In this document: piece by piece, positions 1-8,104 of the stretch
Layout of the letters: the number at the start of each line of letters is the position of its first letter
Position numbering within the stretch: position 1 is the stretch's first letter
Source of the DNA: Bacteroidota bacterium
GTDB taxonomy: Bacteria > Bacteroidota > Bacteroidia > Chitinophagales > Chitinophagaceae
Reading direction: 5' to 3'
NCBI GenBank assembly: GCA_023387985.1
Contig: JAEWHC010000005.1
Location: 310,001-374,000, forward strand
Length of the DNA stretch: 64,000 nt
Notes under the pieces: model-generated
Databases searched by the model: none
What the model was told of the DNA's origin: nothing
The model's input: the letters and a program-made list of their open reading frames with translations, nothing else
Program-made: the position numbers and the translations under genes

Positions 1-52
1 CACTTGCCAGGAAAAAAAGAACAAATGTGCCTTTGGTTATTCTGCTTTTCAT
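1..52 (-). CDS. Partial gene, N-terminal secretion signal only
   Basis: An ATG on the minus strand at 52-50 opens a frame that runs off the left edge. The 17 visible residues are MKSRITKGTFVLFFLAS: a positive N-region followed by a hydrophobic core, as in a Sec signal peptide or lipoprotein signal. Nothing of the mature protein is visible, so no function can be assigned. It would be divergent from the glycosyltransferase gene across the AT-rich spacer. Confidence 0.45.
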   Translation of the reverse strand, partial: MKSRITKGTFVLFFLAS

Positions 53-741
53 TGTTGTCAGTTTATAAGATAAAAAATACAAGCACTCAATGCATAAGTA
101 TTCAGGTATCGTAAGTTTGTCAAATGTGGCGGATAAGGTTCACGCCATGCTGCTGAATGGCCATTCACTGAACGTCCGGCCAGTAACCGCCGCTGATTTG
201 AAAAACAGAAGTTGAAGTTATGAACTAAGGCTGAAATGACTAAATCGCTGCTCATAGCACTCAAAAGGATGAAATTTTAATCGTCGGCCAGCAAAGAAGC
301 AAACGCTATATTGCTAGCAATATTTAAATCTTATACTCTGCTGGGATAATACTTATTGCTCATTCTTAAAAAGTATTTTTCAATTTTGAATGTCATAACT
401 ATACCTGAAATTATACTAAACATTGATATAATAATACAATCAACGTAATGGTTAGATTTAAAGTTAAAAATATAATGGATGGGTCTAAGCTATATCGAAT
501 TCAAAACGTATGAATAATATATATTGAATATGAACAATACCCAGTCTTACTTACAATAATAACAACACTCCCTGTAAAAATTTTATTCAATAGGGAGTGG
601 ATATCGAACGGCAAAAAATGGAAAGGTTCCATCCATGTCGGTGCAAAGAAAAATGAGAGCTCAGGGCCGTCAGTTGAGCGGATAATGGGTTCCCCAATTC
701 AATTTCGCTTATCTTAGCCATTCTCAAGCCGAACCATACTG
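53..741. other. AT-rich intergenic stretch
   Basis: About 690 bases without a convincing gene. Short frames on the minus strand (58-264 and 587-793) have no family resemblance and atypical composition. The part from about 300 to 560 is clearly richer in A and T than the rest of the window, with many TATA and AATAT runs. It probably holds the divergent promoters for the gene leaving the left edge and for the glycosyltransferase. A TATCTTAG sequence close to the Bacteroidota -7 consensus lies at about 711-718, one base off TAnnTTTG. Confidence 0.5.
566..599. repeat. 8-bp inverted repeat upstream of glycosyltransferase
   Basis: The arms CACTCCCT (566-573) and AGGGAGTG (592-599) are perfect reverse complements separated by 18 AT-rich bases. 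There is no T-run directly after the right arm on the plus strand. It could be an operator or the remains of a terminator of an upstream transcript; the sequence does not decide. Confidence 0.35.
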
Positions 742-1929
742 ATGCCCATTTCCATTTCTGTAGTAATGCCTTGCCTGAATGAAGCTTCAACACTTGGTTT
801 TTGCATTAAAGAAGCGCAAACGGCTTTGGAAAAAGCCGGTGTGCATGACACGGAGATTATTGTCGCGGATAATGGAAGTACCGATGGCTCTCAGCAACTG
901 GCGCAGGAACTAGGAGCAAACGTGATCCGTGTAAATCAGAAAGGATATGGTTCGGCATTGCATGCAGGAATTTCCGCGGCGCGTTATGATTGGGTTTTCT
1001 TTGCTGATTCGGATATGAGTTATGATTTCAGGAACCTGGAGCATTTTATTCCGGAAATGCATCATCAGGCAGACCTCATTGTGGGAAACCGGTTCAAAGG
1101 CCATATCGACTCCGGCGCAATGCCGTTTTTACACCGCTACCTGGGCACACCCGTTATCTCGGTGCTCGGGCGCAGATCCTTTGGCGTAAACCTTGGGGAT
1201 TTCAATTGTGGAATGCGCGCCATAAAAAAAGATGCCTATGTGAAATTGCAGATGCAATCCGGCGGTATGGAATATGCCAGTGAAATGATCGCGAAAGCCG
1301 GACTTAAAAAACTGGATATCCGCGAAGTGCCGGTTGACCTGCGCAAAGATGGCCGCGACAGGAAGCCTCACCTGAGTACCTGGCAGGACGGTTGGAAACA
1401 CCTTAAACTCATTTTGCTGCTCAGTCCAAAATGGTTGCTGCTCTTTCCGTCGTTGTTTTTCATGATTGCCGGCTTGCTTTTGGGCAGCATCCTGCTTTTC
1501 AATTACGTAAGCATTTCGGATTTGGTGCTGGATATCCATACCCTTTATTATGCATCCATTTTTTTTGTAGTGGGATTTCAATTGTTCCAGTTTTATCTTT
1601 TTGCAAAACTCCACGGCCACAAAATGGGCATCTATCCAAAACGCAAAATTGTGAACGACATCAACCGCTATTTCAGTTTTGAAAACAGCCTGATCCTCGG
1701 GAGCATTATTTTTCTTTCGGGAATTTTCTTATCTGCCGTAGCCGTTTGGCAATGGAAAGCATCGGGTTTTGGTCCTTTAGATCCGGTGAAAATCTTTCGC
1801 ATCATCATTCCTGCCGGTTTCTGTATTTCCATCGGTATCCAAAGCATGGTTTTTGGCTTTATGATGTACGTATTTTCATCCCTGAAAAATAATACGGACA
1901 TGCAAACAACGCAGGCAACAGATAACTAG
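742..1929 (+). CDS. Glycosyltransferase family 2 with C-terminal membrane domain
   Basis: 395 residues. The N-terminal 220 or so residues are a GT-A fold of the DPM1/polyprenyl-phosphate sugar transferase kind: SVVMPCLNE at about 6-14, VADNGSTDGS at 41-50, a GYGSAL stretch at 68-73 and the metal-binding DSD at 89-91. The C-terminal part (about 230-385) has four hydrophobic segments, so the enzyme sits in the inner membrane with a cytoplasmic catalytic domain. By family it moves a nucleotide-activated sugar to a lipid carrier such as undecaprenyl phosphate; the sugar cannot be read from sequence. A polytopic membrane protein follows after 44 bases and may use the product. The ATG at 742 places the first beta strand directly at the N terminus, so a longer start is unlikely. 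Confidence 0.85.
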   Translation: MPISISVVMPCLNEASTLGFCIKEAQTALEKAGVHDTEIIVADNGSTDGSQQLAQELGANVIRVNQKGYGSALHAGISAARYDWVFFADSDMSYDFRNLEHFIPEMHHQADLIVGNRFKGHIDSGAMPFLHRYLGTPVISVLGRRSFGVNLGDFNCGMRAIKKDAYVKLQMQSGGMEYASEMIAKAGLKKLDIREVPVDLRKDGRDRKPHLSTWQDGWKHLKLILLLSPKWLLLFPSLFFMIAGLLLGSILLFNYVSISDLVLDIHTLYYASIFFVVGFQLFQFYLFAKLHGHKMGIYPKRKIVNDINRYFSFENSLILGSIIFLSGIFLSAVAVWQWKASGFGPLDPVKIFRIIIPAGFCISIGIQSMVFGFMMYVFSSLKNNTDMQTTQATDN

Positions 1930-1973
1930 AACCCGCTTGAAAATCCTGGCTTTTGCGAATATTTGATCTGTTT

Positions 1974-3437
1974 ATGAAATATGATCTCAAAACATACAAG
2001 CAGCTTTTTGGTTTAATCCTTTTGCTCATGCTCTTCAGGATGCCAGCCATAGATCGCCCTGTGTCCAAGCATTTTGAATTCAACACGGCAGTTGTTCTTA
2101 TCAATGCCATAAGTTGGAACCAGGCAGGTGGTGGCGGACATTTCAATTTTACCCCGCTGATGAATTTCCAGGGGGATGCCAATAAATTGCTTGAGCAGGG
2201 TCCGTTTCTCGATAAAGAACATAACCATGTTTATGTATCAAGTGGTGCAGGATGGTATGTTCTACCCTATCTATTTTTTAATACCTTCAATTTGCCTCCA
2301 ACAGCGCTCTGGCTTCGGATCCTGAGCATTTTTGCAGGGCTGCTCAGCTTTGTGTTGCTCAGCCGGCTATTTATTCAATCGGGCATGCTTCCTGGACCTG
2401 CGCACAGGCTCTCCTTTTTATTTTGCATAATGCCCGCACCGCTGTGGTATATGGGCATTGCGTATGTGACGGTAGGCATAATGATGCCTTTTGTGCTGTG
2501 GATCCTTTTACTCTGGAATGAGCGCTCAACAGCCTTGTCCGAACCTACTGCCGGATGGTACGCCCAATTGTTTGCTGCCGGGGTTTTGCTGATCTTTTTT
2601 GAATGGTACGGTGTGTTTTTGCTGGCTGCAATTTTTTGGTGGGCAATGCTGACGAAAATGAAAAAACAAACAAGATTAAAAATTGCAGCAACTGCTTTTT
2701 TAGCGGGATTTACTGGCGTAATGGTTATTTTTTTGCACTTCGCGAGCTATGTTGGGTTTGATCAGGTAGCAGACTACTGGATTTCGCGGTTCTCCAGCAG
2801 GGGTTTTGCGGGTATAAATTCCCAACATGTTGGCCATACTCTTCAGCAGATTCTGCAGCATCTCCTCACCGCATTCCTCCCGCTTTTTCTTTTACTGGCC
2901 TGGATTTTTTTAAAAGGCAAAGCCAAATCCCATAAACCGCGGTGGCCGATATTCCTGCTTGTCTTTACCGGCATTTATAACATGGCTTTCCTGGATTGGT
3001 CGGTGGTGCATGAATTTGCCTGGATGGCATTCGGATTGAGCACCTTCCTGTTTGTTTTTTTACGTTACGACACCAATCTCATAAATCATCGAAACCGCTG
3101 GATTTTTGTAACGCTTTGCGTCTTTTCGCTCGCTATATATTTCACCATAAACCTGCCCGGCAACAAATCGCTCAAAGGACTGCCTTACACCGTTTACGCG
3201 GAAGCAGGAAAAAAGATCAGCGCTAACATTCCAGACGCTGCATTCATTTTTTCAAGCCGTACAAATGAAAAAATAATTGAATGGAATGCACGCCGAACCA
3301 TCAACAAGGCAAAGGATATCCAAACGGCCAAAAGGATAATGGACAGTCTTCAATTAAAGGAAGGATTTTTTCTTGACCTCGGGCCCGAAGGAGATCCACT
3401 CCGTTTTGAAATAAAAAAAATCCCCCGCAATGATTAG
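1974..3437 (+). CDS. Polytopic membrane protein, possible GT-C-type transferase
   Basis: 487 residues from ATG 1974. A TTG at 1953 is in frame but adds only seven unremarkable residues. About ten or more hydrophobic segments follow a short charged N terminus (MKYDLKTYKQ), with a C-terminal soluble tail of about 90 residues rich in Lys, Arg and Asp. The topology resembles membrane-embedded GT-C glycosyltransferases such as the ArnT/PMT group, and the first loop carries acidic residues, but I do not recognise a definitive motif. It follows the family-2 glycosyltransferase by 44 bases on the same strand, a common pair in which the first enzyme charges a lipid carrier and the second transfers the sugar outside. 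Its stop codon lies in the loop of a strong hairpin. The enzymatic role is inference. Confidence 0.6.
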   Translation: MKYDLKTYKQLFGLILLLMLFRMPAIDRPVSKHFEFNTAVVLINAISWNQAGGGGHFNFTPLMNFQGDANKLLEQGPFLDKEHNHVYVSSGAGWYVLPYLFFNTFNLPPTALWLRILSIFAGLLSFVLLSRLFIQSGMLPGPAHRLSFLFCIMPAPLWYMGIAYVTVGIMMPFVLWILLLWNERSTALSEPTAGWYAQLFAAGVLLIFFEWYGVFLLAAIFWWAMLTKMKKQTRLKIAATAFLAGFTGVMVIFLHFASYVGFDQVADYWISRFSSRGFAGINSQHVGHTLQQILQHLLTAFLPLFLLLAWIFLKGKAKSHKPRWPIFLLVFTGIYNMAFLDWSVVHEFAWMAFGLSTFLFVFLRYDTNLINHRNRWIFVTLCVFSLAIYFTINLPGNKSLKGLPYTVYAEAGKKISANIPDAAFIFSSRTNEKIIEWNARRTINKAKDIQTAKRIMDSLQLKEGFFLDLGPEGDPLRFEIKKIPRND

Positions 3438-3447
3438 CGGGGGATTT
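3410..3447 (-). terminator. Terminator between converging genes, overlapping a stop codon
   Basis: AAATCCCCCGC (3418-3428) and GCGGGGGATTT (3437-3447) form a perfect 11-bp stem with an 8-base loop. Read on the minus strand, the stem is followed by eight T residues (the A-run 3413-3420), a classical intrinsic terminator for the gene ending at 3468. The plus-strand gene ends inside the structure: its TAG is at 3435-3437, and the A-run encodes its last Lys codons. Confidence 0.85.
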
Positions 3448-3467
3448 ACATATAGGTGTTTTACTAT

Positions 3468-4022
3468 TTACACATTCGCATCTCTGATGTCATCAGCGGT
3501 ATCGTCTACAACAGCATCGGCGGCGTCGTCGGCAGCGCGGTCAACCGCATCTGCAGCGTCATCCACAGCATCTTCAACTGCATCGGCAGCCTGATTGGCT
3601 TTGCGCTCTGCGGCATCGGCAAGGTCTTCAGCTTTTCTCTCCACTTTGTCACCAAAATTTTCGGCATCGCTTCCTACACGATCAGCAGCATCATCTGCCT
3701 CGTTGGCAACCCTGTCCCTGGTGTTGTCCCAGGCTTGCTCAGCTTTATCACCGACACGGTCTGCCGCATCCTTGGTATCGTCCCAGGCATCGGCAGCTTT
3801 ATCTTTTGTTTTGTCCCAGGCCCGTTCTGCCTTATCGCCGGCGTCATCAGCTACATCCTTGGTGTCCTCCCAGGCATCTGCAGCTTTGTCTTTTGTTTTA
3901 TCCCAGGCTTGCTCGGCTTTATCACCGGCTTTTTCAGCAGCGTCTTTTGTCGCTTCCCAGGCATCGGAAGCTTTATCCTTTATTTTGTCCCAAAGACCGC
4001 CTGATTTTTGTTCTTCACTCAT
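3468..4022 (-). CDS. Repetitive amphipathic Ala/Asp/Lys-rich stress-type protein
   Basis: 184 residues, with almost no hydrophobic core, very rich in Ala, Asp, Lys and Glu. Residues 11-97 are three tandem 29-residue copies, each beginning W-D-K and carrying D-A-W and G-D-K-A-E. Residues 98-184 are an acidic Ala/Asp tail with shorter AADA-type periodicity. There is no signal peptide. The pattern is like LEA group 3, YtxH-like or CsbD-like stress proteins, which are disordered in solution and fold into amphipathic helices on membranes or on drying; that role is inference. The low-complexity coding also opens long frames on the other strand, but this strand is chosen because its protein is soluble and repetitive, has a purine-rich AGGAAACC before the ATG, and ends at a fitting terminator. 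A GlsB/YeaQ stress membrane protein is encoded 2 kb away. Confidence 0.75.
   Translation of the reverse strand: MSEEQKSGGLWDKIKDKASDAWEATKDAAEKAGDKAEQAWDKTKDKAADAWEDTKDVADDAGDKAERAWDKTKDKAADAWDDTKDAADRVGDKAEQAWDNTRDRVANEADDAADRVGSDAENFGDKVERKAEDLADAAERKANQAADAVEDAVDDAADAVDRAADDAADAVVDDTADDIRDANV
3732..3992 (-). repeat. Three tandem 87-bp coding repeats
   Basis: Residues 11-97 of the overlying protein are three 29-residue units in register, so the DNA is three 87-bp units. Units two and three are most alike (WDKTKDKAADAW in both), while unit one has Ile and Ser variants. This suggests a recent duplication of the inner copy. Copy number may vary between strains. Confidence 0.75.
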
Positions 4023-4324
4023 GGTTTCCTTTTTTTAGAGGTTTAAGAAAAATTCAATTCTAACTGTTATGTTATTCAAAACATATACCACAATTTGTAT
4101 TTGAACGAAATATTTTTAGGGCATATCGGGAAACGGATTAAATATATTGAAAAACGAGCAGGTCTCCGATTTTTCCTTGTGGTTTGCACTTGCCGGTCTG
4201 TTCTTAATAATTGAAATGCCTAGCCATATAAAAGACCCAACGGACGTATATTTATAAGGTTCGTCGAAGTTGGTACGATTTTTCCTATAGATTGAATTCC
4301 TTTGTATAACCTAAATATCTTATC
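4023..4324. other. Divergent promoter region
   Basis: About 300 bases between the repetitive stress-type gene (minus) and the M48 protease gene (plus). It is AT-rich. A TTCCTTTG at 4297-4304 is one base off TAnnTTTG and lies 21 bases before the protease ATG, so it may be its -7 element. No gene or structured RNA is evident. Confidence 0.4.
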
Positions 4325-5815
4325 ATGAGGTTTAAAAAAATAGAATCATTCCTTCAACTCCGGACGCTGAGCCTGGTAGCAGGTATTGCCGTTGCCGGAT
4401 TCTTTTCTTCTTGCGCCACCAATCCTGTAACGGGTAAAAAACAAATGGTATTGATGAGCGAAGAGCAGGAAATCGCGATGGGCCAGGAAGCTGATCCGCA
4501 AATTGTTGCAGAATTCGGACTGTATCCGGATAGTTCCATTCAGCGTTTTATTCGTGATCGTGGCCAGGCTATGGCGCGCTTATCCCATCGGCCAAATCTC
4601 AACTGGACATTCCGCGTACTGGACAGTGATCAAATCAACGCATTTGCCACACCCGGCGGCTTTGTTTATTTCACGCGTGGAATAATGGGTTACATGAATG
4701 ATGAAGCCCAGTTCGCCGGCGTACTCGGGCACGAGATCGGCCACGTAACCGCCCGGCACAGTGTAAGCCAGATGACCAAGGCGACCCTCAGCCAGATCGG
4801 CTTGATTGCCGCCATTATCGCGGCACCCGAACTGGCCCAGTTTGCCGAATCAGCCAGCCAGGGCCTGCAATTGCTGATGCTGAAATACAGCCGCGACGCG
4901 GAAATGGAATCAGACGCCCTTGGTGTGGAATACAGCAGCAAGGCCGGTTACGATGCCAAGGAAATGGCAAAATTCTTTCAGACCCTTGACCGCGAAATGA
5001 CCTCAAAAAGCAATAGCCGCTTACCCGAATTTATGAGCACGCACCCGGATCCGGGAAACCGTTTTTCGAGGGTAACGAAACTCGCACAGGACTGGCAAAA
5101 GGCCAATCCTACCAAACAATTGATCGTTAACCGCAACGGTTATTTGAAGACCATCGAAAATATTGTTTACGGCGAAGATCCGCGCCAGGGATTTCGTGAA
5201 AACGGCGTTTTTTATCATCCCGATCTGCGGTTTCAGTTTAATACACCGGCCGGTTGGCAATATCAAAATAGTCCAACACGTGTCGCTTTTGCACCGAGTG
5301 ATGGTACTGCCATGCTGTTCCTGAGTATGGGCCAGGGGAATACGCCCCAGGCAGCCGCTCAGGCTTTGGTCCAGGGCGCCAACCTTCAGGTTTCTGAATC
5401 GAGAGAAATATCCGTAAATGGATTGCCGGCATTGGCACTCGTAGGTACGCAGGTGCAGCAAAACCAGCAGGGACAATCTGTTGCCGGTGTACAGGTGCTT
5501 GCTTATTTTATACAACACAATAACATCGTTTATCAATTCGCCGGTGTAAGCGCTCCGCAAAATTTTCAGCAATATGCTCAACTTTTCCAGAGCTATATGC
5601 AAAGTTTCAGGACGTTGACAGATCCTGCCAAGATCAACATTAAGCCCGAAAGGATAACCTTGCAATCGGTACCGCGGAATATGACTTTCCAGCAAGCCCT
5701 GGGTTCATGGAATATACCAACAAGCCGGTACGAAGAACTTGCCATATTAAACGGGATGCAGGTTAACCAATCTGTAGCAGCCGGAACTATGATCAAAATA
5801 CCGGTTAGACGATAA
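4325..5815 (+). CDS. M48 family zinc metalloprotease, lipoprotein with LysM-like tail
   Basis: 496 residues. The N terminus has a lipoprotein signal with lipobox FSSC (Cys30), so the protein is probably anchored in the periplasm or outer membrane. The catalytic zinc motif HEIGH spans residues 136-140, and a later glutamate in AEMESDALG (193-201) supplies the third ligand. This is the BepA/LoiP type of M48 peptidase, which degrades or matures envelope proteins. After the protease domain (about 50-260) comes a domain of about 170 residues with a beta-rich look. The last 50 residues (MTFQQALGSW to MIKIPVRR) resemble a LysM-type peptidoglycan-binding motif. The gene stands alone and is closed by a terminator at 5854. 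Confidence 0.88.
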   Translation: MRFKKIESFLQLRTLSLVAGIAVAGFFSSCATNPVTGKKQMVLMSEEQEIAMGQEADPQIVAEFGLYPDSSIQRFIRDRGQAMARLSHRPNLNWTFRVLDSDQINAFATPGGFVYFTRGIMGYMNDEAQFAGVLGHEIGHVTARHSVSQMTKATLSQIGLIAAIIAAPELAQFAESASQGLQLLMLKYSRDAEMESDALGVEYSSKAGYDAKEMAKFFQTLDREMTSKSNSRLPEFMSTHPDPGNRFSRVTKLAQDWQKANPTKQLIVNRNGYLKTIENIVYGEDPRQGFRENGVFYHPDLRFQFNTPAGWQYQNSPTRVAFAPSDGTAMLFLSMGQGNTPQAAAQALVQGANLQVSESREISVNGLPALALVGTQVQQNQQGQSVAGVQVLAYFIQHNNIVYQFAGVSAPQNFQQYAQLFQSYMQSFRTLTDPAKINIKPERITLQSVPRNMTFQQALGSWNIPTSRYEELAILNGMQVNQSVAAGTMIKIPVRR

Positions 5816-5853
5816 CGGTTAATGTTCTTTTAATACATCCCATTAACAAAAAA

Positions 5854-5884
5854 GCCATCTCTGTGAGGTGGCATTTTTGTTTTG
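5854..5884 (+). terminator. Intrinsic terminator after M48 protease gene
   Basis: GCCATCT (5854-5860) pairs with AGGTGGC (5866-5872) with one G-U pair and a five-base loop, followed by ATTTTTGTTTT. It lies 39 bases past the protease stop. Confidence 0.75.
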
Positions 5885-5901
5885 CAGTATAAGAAAACCA
5901 A

Positions 5902-5931
5902 TAAAAGAACAGGCAGAAATCTCTGCCTGTT
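5902..5931 (-). terminator. Hairpin terminator after GlsB/YeaQ-like gene
   Basis: AACAGGCAGA (5908-5917) and TCTGCCTGTT (5922-5931) form a perfect 10-bp stem with a 4-base loop. On the minus strand it is followed by CTTTTATT, giving a terminator for the gene ending at 5955. On the plus strand it is followed by TTCATTCATTT, so it may back up the terminator at 5854. Confidence 0.7.
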
Positions 5932-5954
5932 TTCATTCATTTCGGGATGTACTT

Positions 5955-6209
5955 TTACCGTTTGTTGGTAAACATTCTATATAACCAGAGCAGCAGCACT
6001 GATCCGATTATTGCCAGGATCAAGCTCTTGAAATTGAAACCGGTTATGTCCCAACCCAAAAGCATAGAGCCGAGCCATCCACCAAATAATGCGCCGGCAA
6101 TACCGATCAAAATAGTTACAATCCAACCACCGGGATCTTTACCTGGATGAAGGGATTTTGCAACAAAACCGGCAATCAGGCCGAAAATAATCCAAACTAA
6201 CCAACTCAT
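5955..6209 (-). CDS. GlsB/YeaQ/YmgE family stress-response membrane protein
   Basis: 84 residues and almost entirely membrane-embedded, with three hydrophobic segments: WLVWIIFGLIAGFVAKSL, then GGWIVTILIGIAGALFGGWLGS after a short PGKDPGG loop, then ILAIIGSVLLLWLYRMF. The GGW and G-x-x-GG-x-x-G pattern and the length are typical of the transglycosylase-associated protein family (PF04226). Members are induced by stress or acid in enterobacteria, but their biochemical role is unknown. It is a single gene with its own terminator and is divergent from the sulfatase gene. Confidence 0.85.
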   Translation of the reverse strand: MSWLVWIIFGLIAGFVAKSLHPGKDPGGWIVTILIGIAGALFGGWLGSMLLGWDITGFNFKSLILAIIGSVLLLWLYRMFTNKR

Positions 6210-6364
6210 AATTAAAAGTTTTTGAGGTGAATACTATTTCCAAAGCAATGTAAGTTTTTTTTACAACCTGGTAAACTATTCTTGTTCAAATGCTCAAGTT
6301 ATCGACAAATAAAAGAGAAAAACATTTTATTGATTTTTGTTTACTTTACCCAAAATCACGAGAC

Positions 6365-7873
6365 ATGAACAGGTTGTGGAACCGGTTGTTTTTACTGATG
6401 GCAGGAGTCATGGTTTTTACCATAGGTGCAGTAGCGCAACCAAAGACTTCTTTGCCTGCAAAACCCAATATCATTTACATTTATGCCGATGATCTTGGTT
6501 ATGGCGAACTGGGAAGCTATGGTCAGCAGATTATTAAAACCCCCAACCTTGACCTGCTGGCAAGGCAGGGTATCCGTTTCACACAGCATTATGCAGGCGC
6601 CCCGGTATGCGCGCCTTCGCGGGCCATGTTGCTTACCGGCAAACATTCCGGACAATCCTATATCCGCGGTAACTATGAACTGGGTGGTTTTGAAGACAGT
6701 CTCGAAGCAGGCCAAATGCCCCTGCCTGAAGGAATCCAAACCCTGCCGCGCCTGTTGAAGAAAGCCGGTTACACCACGGCCATTTGCGGTAAATGGGGGC
6801 TCGGCGGACCCGGTACTTCGGGGCATCCACTTAAACAAGGTTTCGATTACTTTTACGGTTACCTGGATCAGAAACAGGCCCATAGCTTCTACCCCTCCCA
6901 TTTATGGGAAAATGAACGATGGGATACCCTCAATAACGGATATATCTATCCGCACCAAACGCTGGATTCCGGCAGGAAGGAGAAGGCCGATTTTTTACCG
7001 TTCATTGGGAAAGACTATTCACAGGAAAAAATAACCGAAAAGGCACAGGCTTTTATTCAGAAAAACAAATCGAAACCATTTTTCCTCTACCTGGCTTACA
7101 CCATTCCGCATGTCTCGTTGCAGGTGCCGGAGAAATTCGCGCAACCCTATATTGGTAAAATCCCGGGTGACGAACCTTACTACGGACGCCGTGGGTATTT
7201 GCCCAATTTTCATCCGCTCGCCACCTATGCCGGCATGATCAGCGCGCTTGATCATTATGTGGGCGAGATCATGGCCCAGGTAAAAGCGCTCGGTATTGAC
7301 AACAACACCATCATCATGTTCAGCAGCGACAATGGCCCAAGTGATCATGGGGGTGCCAGGCCTGAAGTGTTTAACAGCAACGGCGGATTCCGCGGACTGA
7401 AAGGCTCGCTTTATGAAGGTGGGATTCGTGTGCCCTTTATTGCCCGATGGCCTGGAAAAATAAAACCCAACCAGGTGAACGACCATATTTCGGCCCAATT
7501 CGATTTGCTGCCCACAGTGGCCGAATTGCTGAACATTAAACCGGAATATCCGGTAAATGGCATTTCATTATTGCCTTCATTGCTCGGCAGGTCAAAACAA
7601 CCACAGCATCCCTATTTGTATTTTGAATTTCCGGAATACGGTGGACAGCAGGCCGTGTTGCAGGGAGACTGGAAAGGCATACGCCGAAACCTGATCTCCA
7701 ACCCCCATGCTGCATGGGAATTGTACAACCTTTCCATCGATCGCCGCGAAGAAAACGATGTGGCGGACGAACATCCCGAGATCATCGAACGCTTCAAGGG
7801 CATTGCGCAGGAAAGCCATCAGCATCCGCAAATAAATGAATGGGAGGTAATTGATGGAAAAAGCAGGAAATAA
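6365..7873 (+). CDS. Secreted sulfatase (arylsulfatase family)
   Basis: 502 residues from ATG 6365. An upstream in-frame ATG (6290) would add 25 residues in front of an obvious signal peptide (MNRLWNRLF, then a hydrophobic core ending GAVAQ), so the later start is preferred. This is a type I formylglycine sulfatase: CAPSR at 82-86, where Cys82 is the residue oxidised to formylglycine; metal ligands Asp42-Asp43 in YADDLGYGE; and Asp322-Asn323 in SSDNGPSDHGG. By family it removes sulfate esters from polysaccharides or aryl compounds in the periplasm. The C-terminal region has the usual four-stranded subdomain. The substrate cannot be read. There is no polysaccharide-utilisation locus (no SusC/SusD) nearby, and no sulfatase-maturing enzyme in the window. 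Confidence 0.88.
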   Translation: MNRLWNRLFLLMAGVMVFTIGAVAQPKTSLPAKPNIIYIYADDLGYGELGSYGQQIIKTPNLDLLARQGIRFTQHYAGAPVCAPSRAMLLTGKHSGQSYIRGNYELGGFEDSLEAGQMPLPEGIQTLPRLLKKAGYTTAICGKWGLGGPGTSGHPLKQGFDYFYGYLDQKQAHSFYPSHLWENERWDTLNNGYIYPHQTLDSGRKEKADFLPFIGKDYSQEKITEKAQAFIQKNKSKPFFLYLAYTIPHVSLQVPEKFAQPYIGKIPGDEPYYGRRGYLPNFHPLATYAGMISALDHYVGEIMAQVKALGIDNNTIIMFSSDNGPSDHGGARPEVFNSNGGFRGLKGSLYEGGIRVPFIARWPGKIKPNQVNDHISAQFDLLPTVAELLNIKPEYPVNGISLLPSLLGRSKQPQHPYLYFEFPEYGGQQAVLQGDWKGIRRNLISNPHAAWELYNLSIDRREENDVADEHPEIIERFKGIAQESHQHPQINEWEVIDGKSRK

Positions 7874-8053
7874 TTTATGGATGAACCTGGACTGAATGCG
7901 GGACGATGGGCCACGACAGCTCGCTGAATATCCATCCCAATATCGGAACCCCAGAACATCCTGAGCCAAAAGAGACATCGCAATGAATGCTGCACTGAGG
8001 CAATAACCGATATGCTGTAATCCTCCGCATGCCCGAACCTCCCTGTTAAATAA

Positions 8054-8061
8054 TACCTTTG
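8054..8061 (+). promoter_or_regulatory. Candidate -7 element before the GH13 gene
   Basis: TACCTTTG matches the Bacteroidota TAnnTTTG -7 consensus and lies 43 bases before the ATG at 8105. No clear -33 TTG is seen at the normal spacing. Confidence 0.45.
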
Positions 8062-8104
8062 TTGAAACGCATTTGCCTTTCAGGCAATATGATTAATTTA
8101 CCTC

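Noticed and set aside
3456..4038. Two long frames (182 and 147 residues) on the plus strand opposite the repetitive stress-type protein
   Set aside because: They mirror the low-complexity repeat of the minus-strand gene, give odd Cys/Gly/Ile-rich or Ser/Ala-rich proteins and have no family resemblance.
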